A DNA stretch of 64,000 nt from DASTHG01 sp035491895 (GTDB taxonomy: Bacteria > Gemmatimonadota > Gemmatimonadetes > Gemmatimonadales > GWC2-71-9), in NCBI GenBank assembly GCA_035491895.1, contig DATJJY010000124.1, positions 1-64,000 of the forward strand, written 5' to 3'. The notes below the pieces were generated by a model, which saw only the letters and a list, made by a program, of their open reading frames with translations, was not told where the DNA came from and made no database searches. The position numbers were made by a program, and so were the translations under genes. Of the stretch, positions 1 through 8,634 are shown piece after piece. The stretch's first letter is position 1. Each line of letters begins with the position of its first letter.

Positions 1-176
1 GCAACGAGTTCACGATCGGCATAGGAACCGAGCTGTCCAAGGCCTTCACGCTGAATGCGGCGTATCAGTACATCCGCCAGCAGGACCGCAACGGTCGTGC
101 GGGGACGACATTCAACAACGGGCTGTACACGTTCAACGCAAGCCTGTTCGGCGCGGGCTTCTCCTACAACTTCTGA
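1..176 (+). CDS. C-terminal end of an outer-membrane beta-barrel protein (FadL/OmpP1-like), partial
   Basis: The window opens inside this gene; the reading frame starts at base 3 and ends with TGA at 174-176. About 57 residues are visible. They alternate polar and hydrophobic residues in the manner of transmembrane beta-strands (AAYQYIRQQ, LYTFNASLFG) and end GFSYNF. A terminal Phe after an aromatic strand is the usual BamA recognition signal of outer-membrane barrels. The FadL/OmpP1 assignment is an inference from this C-terminus and from the lipoprotein esterase that follows 19 bases later, a common pairing. The rest of the gene lies outside the window. Confidence 0.6.
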   Translation, partial: NEFTIGIGTELSKAFTLNAAYQYIRQQDRNGRAGTTFNNGLYTFNASLFGAGFSYNF

Positions 177-195
177 GCGCGAGGCACTGACAACT

Positions 196-1416
196 ATGCA
201 TCGCTTCATGACGAGGGCAGCGGCGCTCGGGCTCCTCGTGGGGGTACTCGCCTGCCAGGACGACACACTGTTACGTCCGTCGACGCTGACTCCGATCGAC
301 CCGATGTTCGCCCGCTACGTTTCGATGGGGAACTCGATTACCGCGGGCTTCCAATCCGCGGGCATCAACGACAGTACGCAGGTGCTCGCGTACGGAAATC
401 TGCTGGCCAAGCAGATGCAGACACCGTACTTCCAGCCACTGCTCAACCGGCCGGGTTGTCCCCCGCCGATCGTCAATGTCTTCCTGCGAACTGTCGTCGG
501 CCCGCCGCTCAATCCAGCCCTCCCCTGTGCGCTGCGCAAACAGCAGCCCGTACCGCCACCATTCTTGAACGATGTCGCCGTGCCCGGGGCCGGAGTGGAA
601 GACATCCTGTCGAACCTGTCTCCCGGTTCCAATACGCTCACGACCATCATCCTCGGTGGTCTGTCGCAGACGCAGGCGATGCTCCGCGCCAACCCGACGT
701 TCGTGACTGCCTGGATCGGCAATAACGACGTGCTCGGCCCCGCGACCGACACCGCGAACGCAGGGAACCCGGCCGAGCTGTTGGACCCAACGGCCTTCGC
801 GGCAAGCTACGATTCGATACTGGACGCGATCGCTCGAACCCCGGCATCCGGGAAGGGGGTCCTGATCGGGGTCAACGACGTCACGACGATCCCCTACTTT
901 TCCTACGGCAGCACCTACCTCGGCGCGAAACTCGCTGGGGCCCCCTTCCCTGCCACGTTTATCGTCTCGCTGAACTGCGCTCCACGCGCGCTGGGAGGCG
1001 TGGGGGACACGACCCTCGTACCATTCCGGTACGGGTTTGGACTGATCGGAGCGGCCGCGGCCGGCGCCACCGACACGCTCGACTGCCTTGACGATCACAA
1101 CATCACCCCGAGCGAGCTCGCCGGCCTCCACGCGACCGTCGCCACGTACAACGCTCACATCGCCGCCCAGGCGACGAGCCGCGGATATGCGTTCGTCGAC
1201 CCCAACCCCTACATATTGGCGTTGAAAGCCGACACGTCACAGTTCACTGTGTTCCCGCACGCGCCTCCGGACACCGCCGCAGTGACGCGACCATTTGGCC
1301 GGGCGTTCTCGCGCGATGGCGTCCACCCGAGCACGGCATCGCACAAATTGGTCGCCAACGTCCTGATCCAGGCGATCAACGCGAAATACGGCACCCATCT
1401 CGCGGCGATCCCCTGA
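196..1416 (+). CDS. SGNH/GDSL-type hydrolase lipoprotein
   Basis: Predicted 406-residue lipoprotein. The N-terminus is a hydrophobic signal ending in the lipobox V-L-A-C with Cys20. The start at 196 is chosen because it places this signal correctly; a longer in-frame extension lacks any signal. Block I of the SGNH fold is MGNSITAG with nucleophile Ser47 (GNS in place of GDS), block III is GNND around residues 175-178, and the catalytic pair is D374-G-V-H377. The family hydrolyses esters of lipids or carbohydrates; the substrate here is unknown. It follows the barrel protein by 19 bases and may act with it at the outer membrane. The fold call is secure, the specificity is not. Confidence 0.8.
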   Translation: MHRFMTRAAALGLLVGVLACQDDTLLRPSTLTPIDPMFARYVSMGNSITAGFQSAGINDSTQVLAYGNLLAKQMQTPYFQPLLNRPGCPPPIVNVFLRTVVGPPLNPALPCALRKQQPVPPPFLNDVAVPGAGVEDILSNLSPGSNTLTTIILGGLSQTQAMLRANPTFVTAWIGNNDVLGPATDTANAGNPAELLDPTAFAASYDSILDAIARTPASGKGVLIGVNDVTTIPYFSYGSTYLGAKLAGAPFPATFIVSLNCAPRALGGVGDTTLVPFRYGFGLIGAAAAGATDTLDCLDDHNITPSELAGLHATVATYNAHIAAQATSRGYAFVDPNPYILALKADTSQFTVFPHAPPDTAAVTRPFGRAFSRDGVHPSTASHKLVANVLIQAINAKYGTHLAAIP

Positions 1417-1447
1417 CGAGAACCCCGGGATCGCTTGGGGGTACCCG

Positions 1448-1479
1448 GAACGGCACCCGGCTTCGGCCGGGTGCCGTTC
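1448..1479 (+). terminator. 14-bp hairpin with TTCG tetraloop
   Basis: A perfect 14-base stem (1448-1461 with 1466-1479) closes a TTCG tetraloop, a very stable RNA hairpin. It lies 31 bases after the hydrolase stop, so it probably ends that transcript, although the downstream T run is weak (TTCTGT). The next predicted start codon is only four bases further on, so the same hairpin occupies the place of a ribosome binding site for the following gene. Confidence 0.6.
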
Positions 1480-1483
1480 TGTA

Positions 1484-3043
1484 ATGCGCGCTCGCACTGC
1501 GCTCGTCCTGCCCCTCGCGGCCGCGGTCCTGTGGCCCGTCTCGTCCCTCGCCGCCCAGGCGGTGGACCGCACCGACACGCCACGACGCGGCGCGCTGCGC
1601 GTGACGTTCGATCCCGAAACGATGACGTGGGAGCGCAACTTCACCCCGGCGGGGCGAGCGGGCATCGGCGCCGCGTTGAACGGCGACTCCGCTGCGGCCA
1701 CGGTTCCCTCCGTCGCGCTGATTCAGCAGGACACGCGTACGCTCACCGGCCTCGCGGGTTACATCGCGAGCCTGGGACACGACCTCCTCGCGATCCGCGC
1801 CGAGCGTCGCGTGATGCCGATCGGCCTCGAGTACGGCATCAGCAACCGCCTGTCGCTCGGCGTCATGATCCCGATCGTCAGGGTCCAGGTACGGGCGGGA
1901 TATGCGCTCCACCCGCCAGGGGCAAACGTCGGTTTCGGTCCACGGTCTAGCGCGGATTCGGCACGCTACACCGCGTTCTTCAATAACCTCGATGTTGCGC
2001 TGCTCCAGTTGCATGACAGTATCACCAACGGGCACTACGGCTGCACCGGGAGCCCCCCGACGTGCAGAGCTCAGGCGGTGTACGACTCGGCCCAGGCGTT
2101 GCGGCAAATCCTCGACCACGCGGTGTTCGGCACGCCGGACACCGTAGCCCGGTACTTGCCGGTTGCCGGGTCGGATGCCGGTCGACAGATCACGGCCCTC
2201 ATCGCCGGCCTGCAGCACGCCCTGGCGGACACATTCCACGTGTCGTCGTTCAGCAACGACGCCTTCGTGCTGCCCGCCACGTCGATCGCCGACCCGGCCG
2301 ACATCGCCGCCCTCTACAGTGCGCGCACCGACAACCTGGATCTGGCGCCCTACGGCGACACACCGCGCCGGCTCCGGTTCTTCGCCGGCGACGTCGAGGT
2401 GCAGGCGAAGTGGCGACTGCTCGTCACGGAAAATGCGGCTGCTGCCGCGGCGCTCGTCGTGCGACTGCCGACCGGCCATCAGGACTCGCCCAATGATCCG
2501 TTCGACATCGCCACCGGTGACCATCAAACCGACCTCGAGGGGCGGTTCACGGGTGAGCTGACCCTGCTGCACCGGCTCTGGCTCAACGGCTCGTTGCGCG
2601 TCGCCCGGCAGCTCCCCGGCCCGCGGGTGCGCCGCGTCGGACCGGCCGACGATCCCTTCCTCCCAGCCACCTCGCTCGCGCGCCTGCGCTGGGACCCCGG
2701 AGATTTCATCGCCCTTGACGTCGCACCGATGTTCCGCTTCTCGCGCCGCTTCGCCGCGGGCTTCACGGTGAGTTACTACGCGCAGGGTCAGGACCGCTAC
2801 GGATTCTTCAGCCCGCAGGACTCGGTCGCGTTCGCGACGCAGCTCGGTGGACCGGCCGACGTCAGCGGGCTGGACGCCGCGACCGCGATCCGTTGGACGC
2901 GCGCCGGCGTGGCCGTCACCTATGCGGGACCGCGCCTGGAGGGTGGATTTTCGGTGGAGCAGACGGTCAGCGGCGCGGGCGGGCTCGTCCCGGTAGCGAC
3001 GGTGTTTCGGATCGTGATGCGGCAGACGATTCTGCTGTTTTGA
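1484..3043 (+). CDS. Predicted outer-membrane beta-barrel protein of unknown function
   Basis: 519 residues. There is a clear signal peptide (hydrophobic core after MRART, cleavage near SLAAQA at about residue 24), many short amphipathic segments typical of barrel strands, and a terminal Phe (RQTILLF). I do not recognise a specific family. The start at ATG 1484 is chosen because it gives the signal peptide; no Shine-Dalgarno sequence is visible because the preceding 32 bases form a hairpin. Its 3' end overlaps the 3' end of convergent recN by 77 bases. A role in transport or envelope structure is inference only. Confidence 0.6.
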   Translation: MRARTALVLPLAAAVLWPVSSLAAQAVDRTDTPRRGALRVTFDPETMTWERNFTPAGRAGIGAALNGDSAAATVPSVALIQQDTRTLTGLAGYIASLGHDLLAIRAERRVMPIGLEYGISNRLSLGVMIPIVRVQVRAGYALHPPGANVGFGPRSSADSARYTAFFNNLDVALLQLHDSITNGHYGCTGSPPTCRAQAVYDSAQALRQILDHAVFGTPDTVARYLPVAGSDAGRQITALIAGLQHALADTFHVSSFSNDAFVLPATSIADPADIAALYSARTDNLDLAPYGDTPRRLRFFAGDVEVQAKWRLLVTENAAAAAALVVRLPTGHQDSPNDPFDIATGDHQTDLEGRFTGELTLLHRLWLNGSLRVARQLPGPRVRRVGPADDPFLPATSLARLRWDPGDFIALDVAPMFRFSRRFAAGFTVSYYAQGQDRYGFFSPQDSVAFATQLGGPADVSGLDAATAIRWTRAGVAVTYAGPRLEGGFSVEQTVSGAGGLVPVATVFRIVMRQTILLF

Positions 3044-4691
3044 GGAGCTCTTCGGCGTGGCGTCGGGCGGTCGCCGAGTCCTGATCTCCGAACATGCGTG
3101 CCACCTCGACGACGCGTGCCTCGTCGCGGACCTCCCGTACGTCGCTCGTCGCTACCCCGCCGCGCTCGCTCTTCGATACCGCCAGATGGCGGTCGGCCCG
3201 GACGGCGATCTGCGGTAAGTGAGTGATGACCAGCGCCTGACGCTCCCCGCTCGCTCCGCGGCGCGAGACCGCCGCCAACGCCGTCCCCACCTGACCCGCC
3301 ACTTCGCCCCCTATCCCCTGATCCACTTCGTCGAATACGAGGGTCGGAACGGCATCGTGCTCCACCAGAACGACCTTGAGTGCCAGCATGAGCCGGGACA
3401 GCTCTCCCCCCGAGGCAACGCGCGCAAGCGGACGCGGGTCGAGACCTTCGTTGAGGCGGATGAGAAACGACACGGCTTCGGCCCCGTCGCCCCGGGGGAC
3501 CCCCAGCGGCTGAAGGCTCGTGACGAATGAGCCGCCGGGCATGCCCAGCGCCGCGAGCTGGGCGGTGACGGCCCGCGACAGTCGCGTGGCGCCCCGTTCG
3601 CGCTTGGCGGTGAGCGCGGCCGTGGCGCGGCCGAATTCCTCTTCGGCGGCCTTGCGCTGCGAGCCGAGCTCGCGCAGATCGAGGTCGGCGCTGTCGAGCA
3701 GATCGAGCTCGTGCGCGGCGGAGTCTCGCGCGGCCAGCACGTCGGGGATCGCCGGTCCGTACTTCTGCATCAGGCGGTAGATGACGTCGCGGCGCCGCTC
3801 GACCTCGGCGAGACGTCCCGGATCGGCGTCGATACCGGCCACGTAGTCGCGCGCCGTCGACGCAAGATCGTTGATGTTCGCGAACGCCCCGTCCAGCAGC
3901 TCACGCCAGGCCGCCGTGCTGGGATCCAGCCGCTCGAGCGAGGTCAGGAGCTTCGCCGCGCGGGCCAGGCCGGCAGCGTCGACCGCCTGCTCGAGATCCC
4001 GTGCGAGCCGCCCCAGCTCGTCCGCGTGCGACAGGCGGCGGCCCTCGGTTTCCAACACCTCGTCTTCACCCATCTTGGGGTTGGCCTTCGAGATCTCCTC
4101 GACGACGTGCCGCAAATAGTCGGCCTTGCGACGCACCGCTTCCTGGTGGGCGCGCACCTCGGCCTCCCGCCCCGCCAGGGCGGCGGCGCGCGTGTGCGCA
4201 TCCCGTACGGCCACGCGCTCCACTTCCGCTCCGGCGAAGGCATCGAGCAGATCGCGTTGCATGTCGGCGCGCAGCAGCGATTGGGTTTCGTGCTGCCCGT
4301 GGAGATCCACGAGCAGGCCCCCGAGCTGGGAAAGGACCCCCACCGTCGTGGGACTCCCGTTCACCCAGGCACGGGACCGACCCTCCGCCCCGATCTCCCG
4401 CTTGAGAACGAGCCGCCCCTCTTCCAGCTCGACGCCGAGCGCGGTGAGCGGCTCCTGCAGCGCTCCCCGCGCCGCGGTGGAGAGCTCGAACGCCCCTTCG
4501 ATGATCGCTTTTTGAGCTCCCGGCCGTACGACGTCCGTGGACGCGCGCTCGCCGAGCAGGAGAGCGAGGGCGTCCACCAGCATCGATTTCCCGGCGCCGG
4601 TCTCGCCCGTCAGGACGTTCAGACCCGGTCCGAGCGACAGGGTGACGTCGGCGATGACCGCCAGATCGCGGACCCGCAGCTCGGCCAGCAC
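2967..4691 (-). CDS. recN: DNA repair protein RecN
   Basis: SMC-like ATPase of double-strand-break repair, 574 residues (family about 550). Walker A is GETGAGKS at residues 29-36, a coiled-coil middle follows, the ABC signature SGGELSR is near 427-433, and Walker B VFDEVDQG is near 450. The start is GTG at 4691, one base overlapping the nadK stop (TAGTG); the protein then begins VLAELRVRDLAVI, which matches the family start. The last roughly 25 residues after EELLK are extra and run into the 3' end of the convergent barrel gene. It is the last gene of the nadK-recN side of the operon. Confidence 0.95.
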   Translation of the reverse strand: MLAELRVRDLAVIADVTLSLGPGLNVLTGETGAGKSMLVDALALLLGERASTDVVRPGAQKAIIEGAFELSTAARGALQEPLTALGVELEEGRLVLKREIGAEGRSRAWVNGSPTTVGVLSQLGGLLVDLHGQHETQSLLRADMQRDLLDAFAGAEVERVAVRDAHTRAAALAGREAEVRAHQEAVRRKADYLRHVVEEISKANPKMGEDEVLETEGRRLSHADELGRLARDLEQAVDAAGLARAAKLLTSLERLDPSTAAWRELLDGAFANINDLASTARDYVAGIDADPGRLAEVERRRDVIYRLMQKYGPAIPDVLAARDSAAHELDLLDSADLDLRELGSQRKAAEEEFGRATAALTAKRERGATRLSRAVTAQLAALGMPGGSFVTSLQPLGVPRGDGAEAVSFLIRLNEGLDPRPLARVASGGELSRLMLALKVVLVEHDAVPTLVFDEVDQGIGGEVAGQVGTALAAVSRRGASGERQALVITHLPQIAVRADRHLAVSKSERGGVATSDVREVRDEARVVEVARMFGDQDSATARRHAEELLKTAESSAASRSETPSLPGRARPRR

Positions 4692-5569
4692 TACGTCCGC
4701 TCGCGGTCCGAGAGGTCGCCCCAGTTGAGCTTGCGTCGCAGCCGGGCGAAGAACCCTTCCGGGCCGAGGCGACCCAGCATGACGGGCCGCTCGGCGCGCC
4801 GGACCACGAGCCGCTCGCCGGGGTGCAACCTCTCGCTGATCTGCCCATCGAGCGACAACAGGAGCTCTTCGTTTTCCTCCCACGGCGGAATCGGCTCGAT
4901 CAAAATAGAGACCGCCGCGGGGAGGACGAGGGGCCGCACCGCCAGGGTGTGGGGACAGATGGCCGTCACGACCAGCGCGTCGACGCCGTGCAGCACGATC
5001 GGCCCGCCAGCCGACATCGAATAGGCGGTGGAGCCCGTGGGCGTCGCGACGATGATGCCATCACCGCTGTACGCGCCGACCTCCTCTCCGTCCACCGACA
5101 GGCGGAATCGCAGCACCCGGGCAACGCCGCCCTTGTGCACGACGATGTCGTTCAAGGCGATGGGCTGCGTCCGCAGCCCCCCCGCCCCGTCCTCGACGGT
5201 CGCGACGATGGCAAGACGTGGCTCGATGGTGTACGCGCGGCGGGCCGTCGCATCCAGCACCCAATCGAGGTTCTGCGCCGGCGCCGTGGCGAGAAACCCG
5301 AGCCGCCCGACGTTGACGCCGAGGATCGGCGTCGCCGCGCCGTTCAAAAGGCGGGCACCACGCAGCAGCGTGCCGTCACCACCGATAGTGAGCAGGCAAT
5401 CGAGCTTGACCGCCGGCTCCCACACCGCGGGGCGCTGCCCCGGCCAGAACTCCGCGAGCCGCTCCTCGGTGAACATCGTGAGGCCATGCGCAGGAGCGGA
5501 CGCCATGAGCCGGCCCAGCAGCGCCTGCAGATCACCGTAGCTGGGGTTGCCGACCACCCCGACGTTCAT
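4691..5569 (-). CDS. nadK: NAD kinase
   Basis: Phosphorylates NAD to NADP in the cytoplasm; 292 residues, normal for the family. Visible motifs are the GGDGT loop at 63-67, the NDIV segment at 138-141 and the conserved SGDGIIVATPTGSTAYS block at about 166-182. The ATG at 5569 overlaps the dxs stop in an ATGA junction and its own stop overlaps the recN GTG by one base, so dxs, nadK and recN are probably translated together. NADPH demand of the isoprenoid pathway next door may explain the grouping, which is inference. Confidence 0.95.
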   Translation of the reverse strand: MNVGVVGNPSYGDLQALLGRLMASAPAHGLTMFTEERLAEFWPGQRPAVWEPAVKLDCLLTIGGDGTLLRGARLLNGAATPILGVNVGRLGFLATAPAQNLDWVLDATARRAYTIEPRLAIVATVEDGAGGLRTQPIALNDIVVHKGGVARVLRFRLSVDGEEVGAYSGDGIIVATPTGSTAYSMSAGGPIVLHGVDALVVTAICPHTLAVRPLVLPAAVSILIEPIPPWEENEELLLSLDGQISERLHPGERLVVRRAERPVMLGRLGPEGFFARLRRKLNWGDLSDRERT

Positions 5570-7479
5570 CGGGGCGAGAGGCTCTCTTCCGACGCGAGCG
5601 CTCGGATGCGTGAGGCGATACCGCCGGCCGTGAGTCCCACCGCTTCCAGCTGTCGTGCCCGGGGCGCATGCTCGTACGTCCGGTCCGGCACGCCCAGCGC
5701 CACGACGCGAACCTCCGGAGTGATGGTCTGCAGGGTGCCGGCCAGCATCGCCCCGAAGCCGTTCACGACCGCGCCGTCTTCGACCGTCACGAGCAGCTTG
5801 TGCTCCCGGGCCAGCGCATCGAGCAGTGCCCGATCCATCGGTTTGAGGAAGCGGCAATTCACGACGGTCACGTCGAGGCCTTCTGCCGCGAGCAACTCGG
5901 CGGCCGCGAGCGCCGGCTGGCACATCACGCCGACCGCGAGCAGCGCGCAGTCGCGCCCGCGGCGCAACACCTCCCAGCTGCCATAGGGAATCGCGGCGAT
6001 CTCCGCGGCGACGGGAGGCTCGCCCGGTGCCTTGTCGCGCGGGTAGCGCAGCGAGAAGGGGCCGTCCGCGTGCGTCAGGGCGGTCCGCAACAAACCAATG
6101 AGCTCGGCGCCGTCTTTGGGTGCCGTGACCGTCATGTTGGGAACCGTCAGAAGGTACGGAATGTCGAACAGTCCCATGTGGGTCTGCCCATCCTCACCCA
6201 CCATGCCGGCGCGATCGAGGCAGAAGATCACGGGCAGCCGCTGGATAGCGACGTCGTGCACGATGCTGTCGTAGGCGCGTTGCAGAAACGTCGAATAAAT
6301 GGCGACGACCGGTCGAATGCCCTGTGTTGCGAGGCCGGCGGCGAACGTCACGGCGTGCGCCTCTGCGATGCCCACGTCGAAGAACCGGTTCGGCCACTTC
6401 TTCTGGAACAGGTTCGTCCCGGTCCCCGACGGCATCGCGGCGGTGATGGCGACGAGATCGGGATACTCGCCGCCCAGCTGGCTGATCGCTTCTCCGAAGA
6501 CCCTCGTCCATTGCGGCGCACCGGCCGCCACGGGCTTGAGCACGCCGGTGACGGGATCGTAGGGCGCACGCGCGTGATACTTCTCGAGATCGGGCTCCGG
6601 AAGGGGGAATCCCTTCCCTTTCTCCGTCAACACGTGCACCAGGCGCGGCCCCTTGAGCCCACGCACCAACTCCAGCGTCGCGACGAGGTGCGCCATGTCA
6701 TGACCGGCGATCGGACCGAAGTAGCGGAATCCCAGCTCCTCGAACAGCATCCCCGGTGACCAGAGATTCTTGACGCTCTCCTCGACGGTCTTGGCGAACT
6801 CGACGAGGCGCTGGCCCCCCACGAGATGCGACGTCTTCTCGATCACCTGTTTGACGCGCTCGCGCCAGCGCACGGTGATCGGGCTGGCGATGATCGAGCC
6901 CAGGTACTTGCTGATCGCCCCGACGTTGGGAGCGATCGACATGCCGTTGTCGTTCAGCACGACGATCAGGTCCCGGTCGGAATGACCGGCGTTGTTCATC
7001 GCCTCGTACGGCAACCCGCCGGTCATGGCGCCGTCGCCCATCACGGCGACGACCTTGTGCGTTGCTCCGGCGAGATCGCGGGCCGTCGCCATTCCAAGCG
7101 CCGCGGACAGCGCGGTGCCCGCATGCCCCGCCCCGAAGTGATCGTGTGGACTCTCGTCCCGGCGCAGGAATCCCGAAAGGCCGCCCTCTTGCCGCAGCGT
7201 GGGGAACCGGCTGTTGCGCCCGGTGAGGATCTTCCACGGGTAACCCTGGTGGCCGACATCCCACACGATCTTGTCGCGCGGAGAATCGAACACGTGGCAC
7301 AGGGCGACGGTGAGCTCGACGACACCCAGTCCGGCGCCGATGTGGCCTCCGGTCTGCGACACCACCTCGACGAGGCGCTGGCGCACCTCGTCGGCCAATG
7401 GCTGCAGCTGGTCCTTGGAGAGCAGCCGGACGGCTTCGGGGCCGTGGATCGTCTCGAGGATCGACACGTTGCCTTTCAT
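5566..7479 (-). CDS. dxs: 1-deoxy-D-xylulose-5-phosphate synthase
   Basis: First enzyme of the MEP isoprenoid pathway: condenses pyruvate and glyceraldehyde 3-phosphate with thiamine diphosphate. The protein has 637 residues. The ThDP motif runs from GDGAMTGG (148-155) to LNDNGMSI (175-182); HQGYPWKILTGR (77-88) and EDGQTHMGLFDI in the pyrimidine domain are also diagnostic. The start ATG 7479 lies five bases after the ispA stop; a long in-frame extension upstream is an artefact of reading through ispA antisense-like codons. Its partner ispA uses the pathway product. Confidence 0.96.
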   Translation of the reverse strand: MKGNVSILETIHGPEAVRLLSKDQLQPLADEVRQRLVEVVSQTGGHIGAGLGVVELTVALCHVFDSPRDKIVWDVGHQGYPWKILTGRNSRFPTLRQEGGLSGFLRRDESPHDHFGAGHAGTALSAALGMATARDLAGATHKVVAVMGDGAMTGGLPYEAMNNAGHSDRDLIVVLNDNGMSIAPNVGAISKYLGSIIASPITVRWRERVKQVIEKTSHLVGGQRLVEFAKTVEESVKNLWSPGMLFEELGFRYFGPIAGHDMAHLVATLELVRGLKGPRLVHVLTEKGKGFPLPEPDLEKYHARAPYDPVTGVLKPVAAGAPQWTRVFGEAISQLGGEYPDLVAITAAMPSGTGTNLFQKKWPNRFFDVGIAEAHAVTFAAGLATQGIRPVVAIYSTFLQRAYDSIVHDVAIQRLPVIFCLDRAGMVGEDGQTHMGLFDIPYLLTVPNMTVTAPKDGAELIGLLRTALTHADGPFSLRYPRDKAPGEPPVAAEIAAIPYGSWEVLRRGRDCALLAVGVMCQPALAAAELLAAEGLDVTVVNCRFLKPMDRALLDALAREHKLLVTVEDGAVVNGFGAMLAGTLQTITPEVRVVALGVPDRTYEHAPRARQLEAVGLTAGGIASRIRALASEESLSPR

Positions 7480-7484
7480 GGAAC

Positions 7485-8411
7485 TCAGTTGGCTCTCGTC
7501 ACGATGTAGTGCGCCAGGGCAACGAGCGTAGGGGAAACTAATGCCGCCTGGCGGAGACGGTCTACCGCCAGCGCGGCGAATCGCTCCGCTTCCGCCCGCG
7601 CCGCTCCGACTCCCAGCACCGAGACGAAGGTCGACTTGGCGAGCTGCGCGTCGCGCCCCGCGGTCTTGCCGAGCTGGGCGGACGTCCCGGTCGCGTCCAG
7701 CACGTCGTCGGCGATTTGAAAGGCGAGGCCGATCGCCTCCCCGTAGCCGCGCAACGCCGCGAGGTGTTCCATCGGAATGTCGCCGCCGGCAGCCATGCCG
7801 CCGATCACGCACGCCGCCGCGATGAGCGCGCCGGTCTTGCGCTGGTGCACCTCGCGCAGTGCTTCCACGGAGATCGCCCGCTGCTCCGCTTCCAGATCGA
7901 GCACCTGGCCGCCGATCATCCCGCCCGCCCCCGCCGAGCGGAACAGCTCGAGTGCGATGGCGGAGCGGCGGTCGAGGTCGACGTCGAGCGCGTCGAGGCC
8001 GGCGGCGAGCACTCGAGCAGCGAGCCCCACCATGTGATAGCCGGCACTGGTCGCCGTGCGGACATCGAAGGCGCGATGGACGGTGGGACGGCCGCGCCGC
8101 AGATCGTCGTTGTCCATGCACGGGAGATCGTCGTGGATGAGCGAATAGGCATGGACCACTTCGACGGCGGCCGCAACTTCGGCAATCCCGGCCGTCCCAC
8201 CTTGTCCGCCGAGAGCCTCGTAGGCCGCGCAGACGAGCGTGGGCCGCAGCCGCTTTCCCTCGCTCAGGACGCTGTAGCGGACCGCCGCGGGTAGGGGCGC
8301 AGGCCAAAAGGCTTCCGCGCGCCGGCACCAGCGTTCGAGTACGGCGTCGACCCGGGTGCGAGTCTCGGTGAGGTACGCCTCCAGCGCGCGATCAGCGATC
8401 GAGATCTTCAA
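7485..8411 (-). CDS. ispA: Farnesyl/geranyl diphosphate synthase (polyprenyl synthetase)
   Basis: Chain-elongating prenyltransferase that condenses DMAPP and IPP, 308 residues. The first Asp-rich motif DDLPCMD (94-100) has the two-residue insertion typical of bacterial FPP synthases; the second, DDVLD, is at 235-239; GGQVLDLEAE (167-176) is also conserved. No ATG or GTG occurs in frame near the N-terminus, so the start is taken as TTG at 8411, overlapping the end of xseB by 20 bases and giving the family's usual length. Product chain length (C15 or C20) cannot be fixed from sequence alone. Confidence 0.92.
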   Translation of the reverse strand: MKISIADRALEAYLTETRTRVDAVLERWCRRAEAFWPAPLPAAVRYSVLSEGKRLRPTLVCAAYEALGGQGGTAGIAEVAAAVEVVHAYSLIHDDLPCMDNDDLRRGRPTVHRAFDVRTATSAGYHMVGLAARVLAAGLDALDVDLDRRSAIALELFRSAGAGGMIGGQVLDLEAEQRAISVEALREVHQRKTGALIAAACVIGGMAAGGDIPMEHLAALRGYGEAIGLAFQIADDVLDATGTSAQLGKTAGRDAQLAKSTFVSVLGVGAARAEAERFAALAVDRLRQAALVSPTLVALAHYIVTRAN

Positions 8412-8634
8412 GCCGCAGCTTTCCCGCCTGATCGGCGAGGACCTGCCGCACGCGCAGCTCGGCGGCCCCCAGCCGTTCGCGGGCCGCGCGTAGACGCTCC
8501 ACACCCTCTTCGAACAGGCGCAGCGCTTCGTCGAGATCGAGGTCCTCTCCCTCCAGCCGCCGCACGATCTGCTCCAGCCGCTCGAGGTCGTGCGCGAATT
8601 GTCCGCCCGCCGCGCCGCCGCCCGCTTCCGCCAT
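8392..8634 (-). CDS. xseB: Exodeoxyribonuclease VII small subunit
   Basis: 80 residues, almost all helical, with the family pattern LERLEQIVRRLEGEDLDLDE and EEGVERLRAARERL. It binds XseA to form the single-strand exonuclease. ATG at 8634 gives a TGATG junction with xseA; a GTG three bases earlier (GTGA overlap) is an equally possible start. The 3' end is shared with the first codons of ispA. Confidence 0.9.
   Translation of the reverse strand: MAEAGGGAAGGQFAHDLERLEQIVRRLEGEDLDLDEALRLFEEGVERLRAARERLGAAELRVRQVLADQAGKLRLEDLDR

Noticed and set aside
7480..8328. N-terminal extension of dxs into ispA
   Set aside because: The extension is Arg/Ala-rich noise in another frame of ispA; dxs homology begins at 7479.
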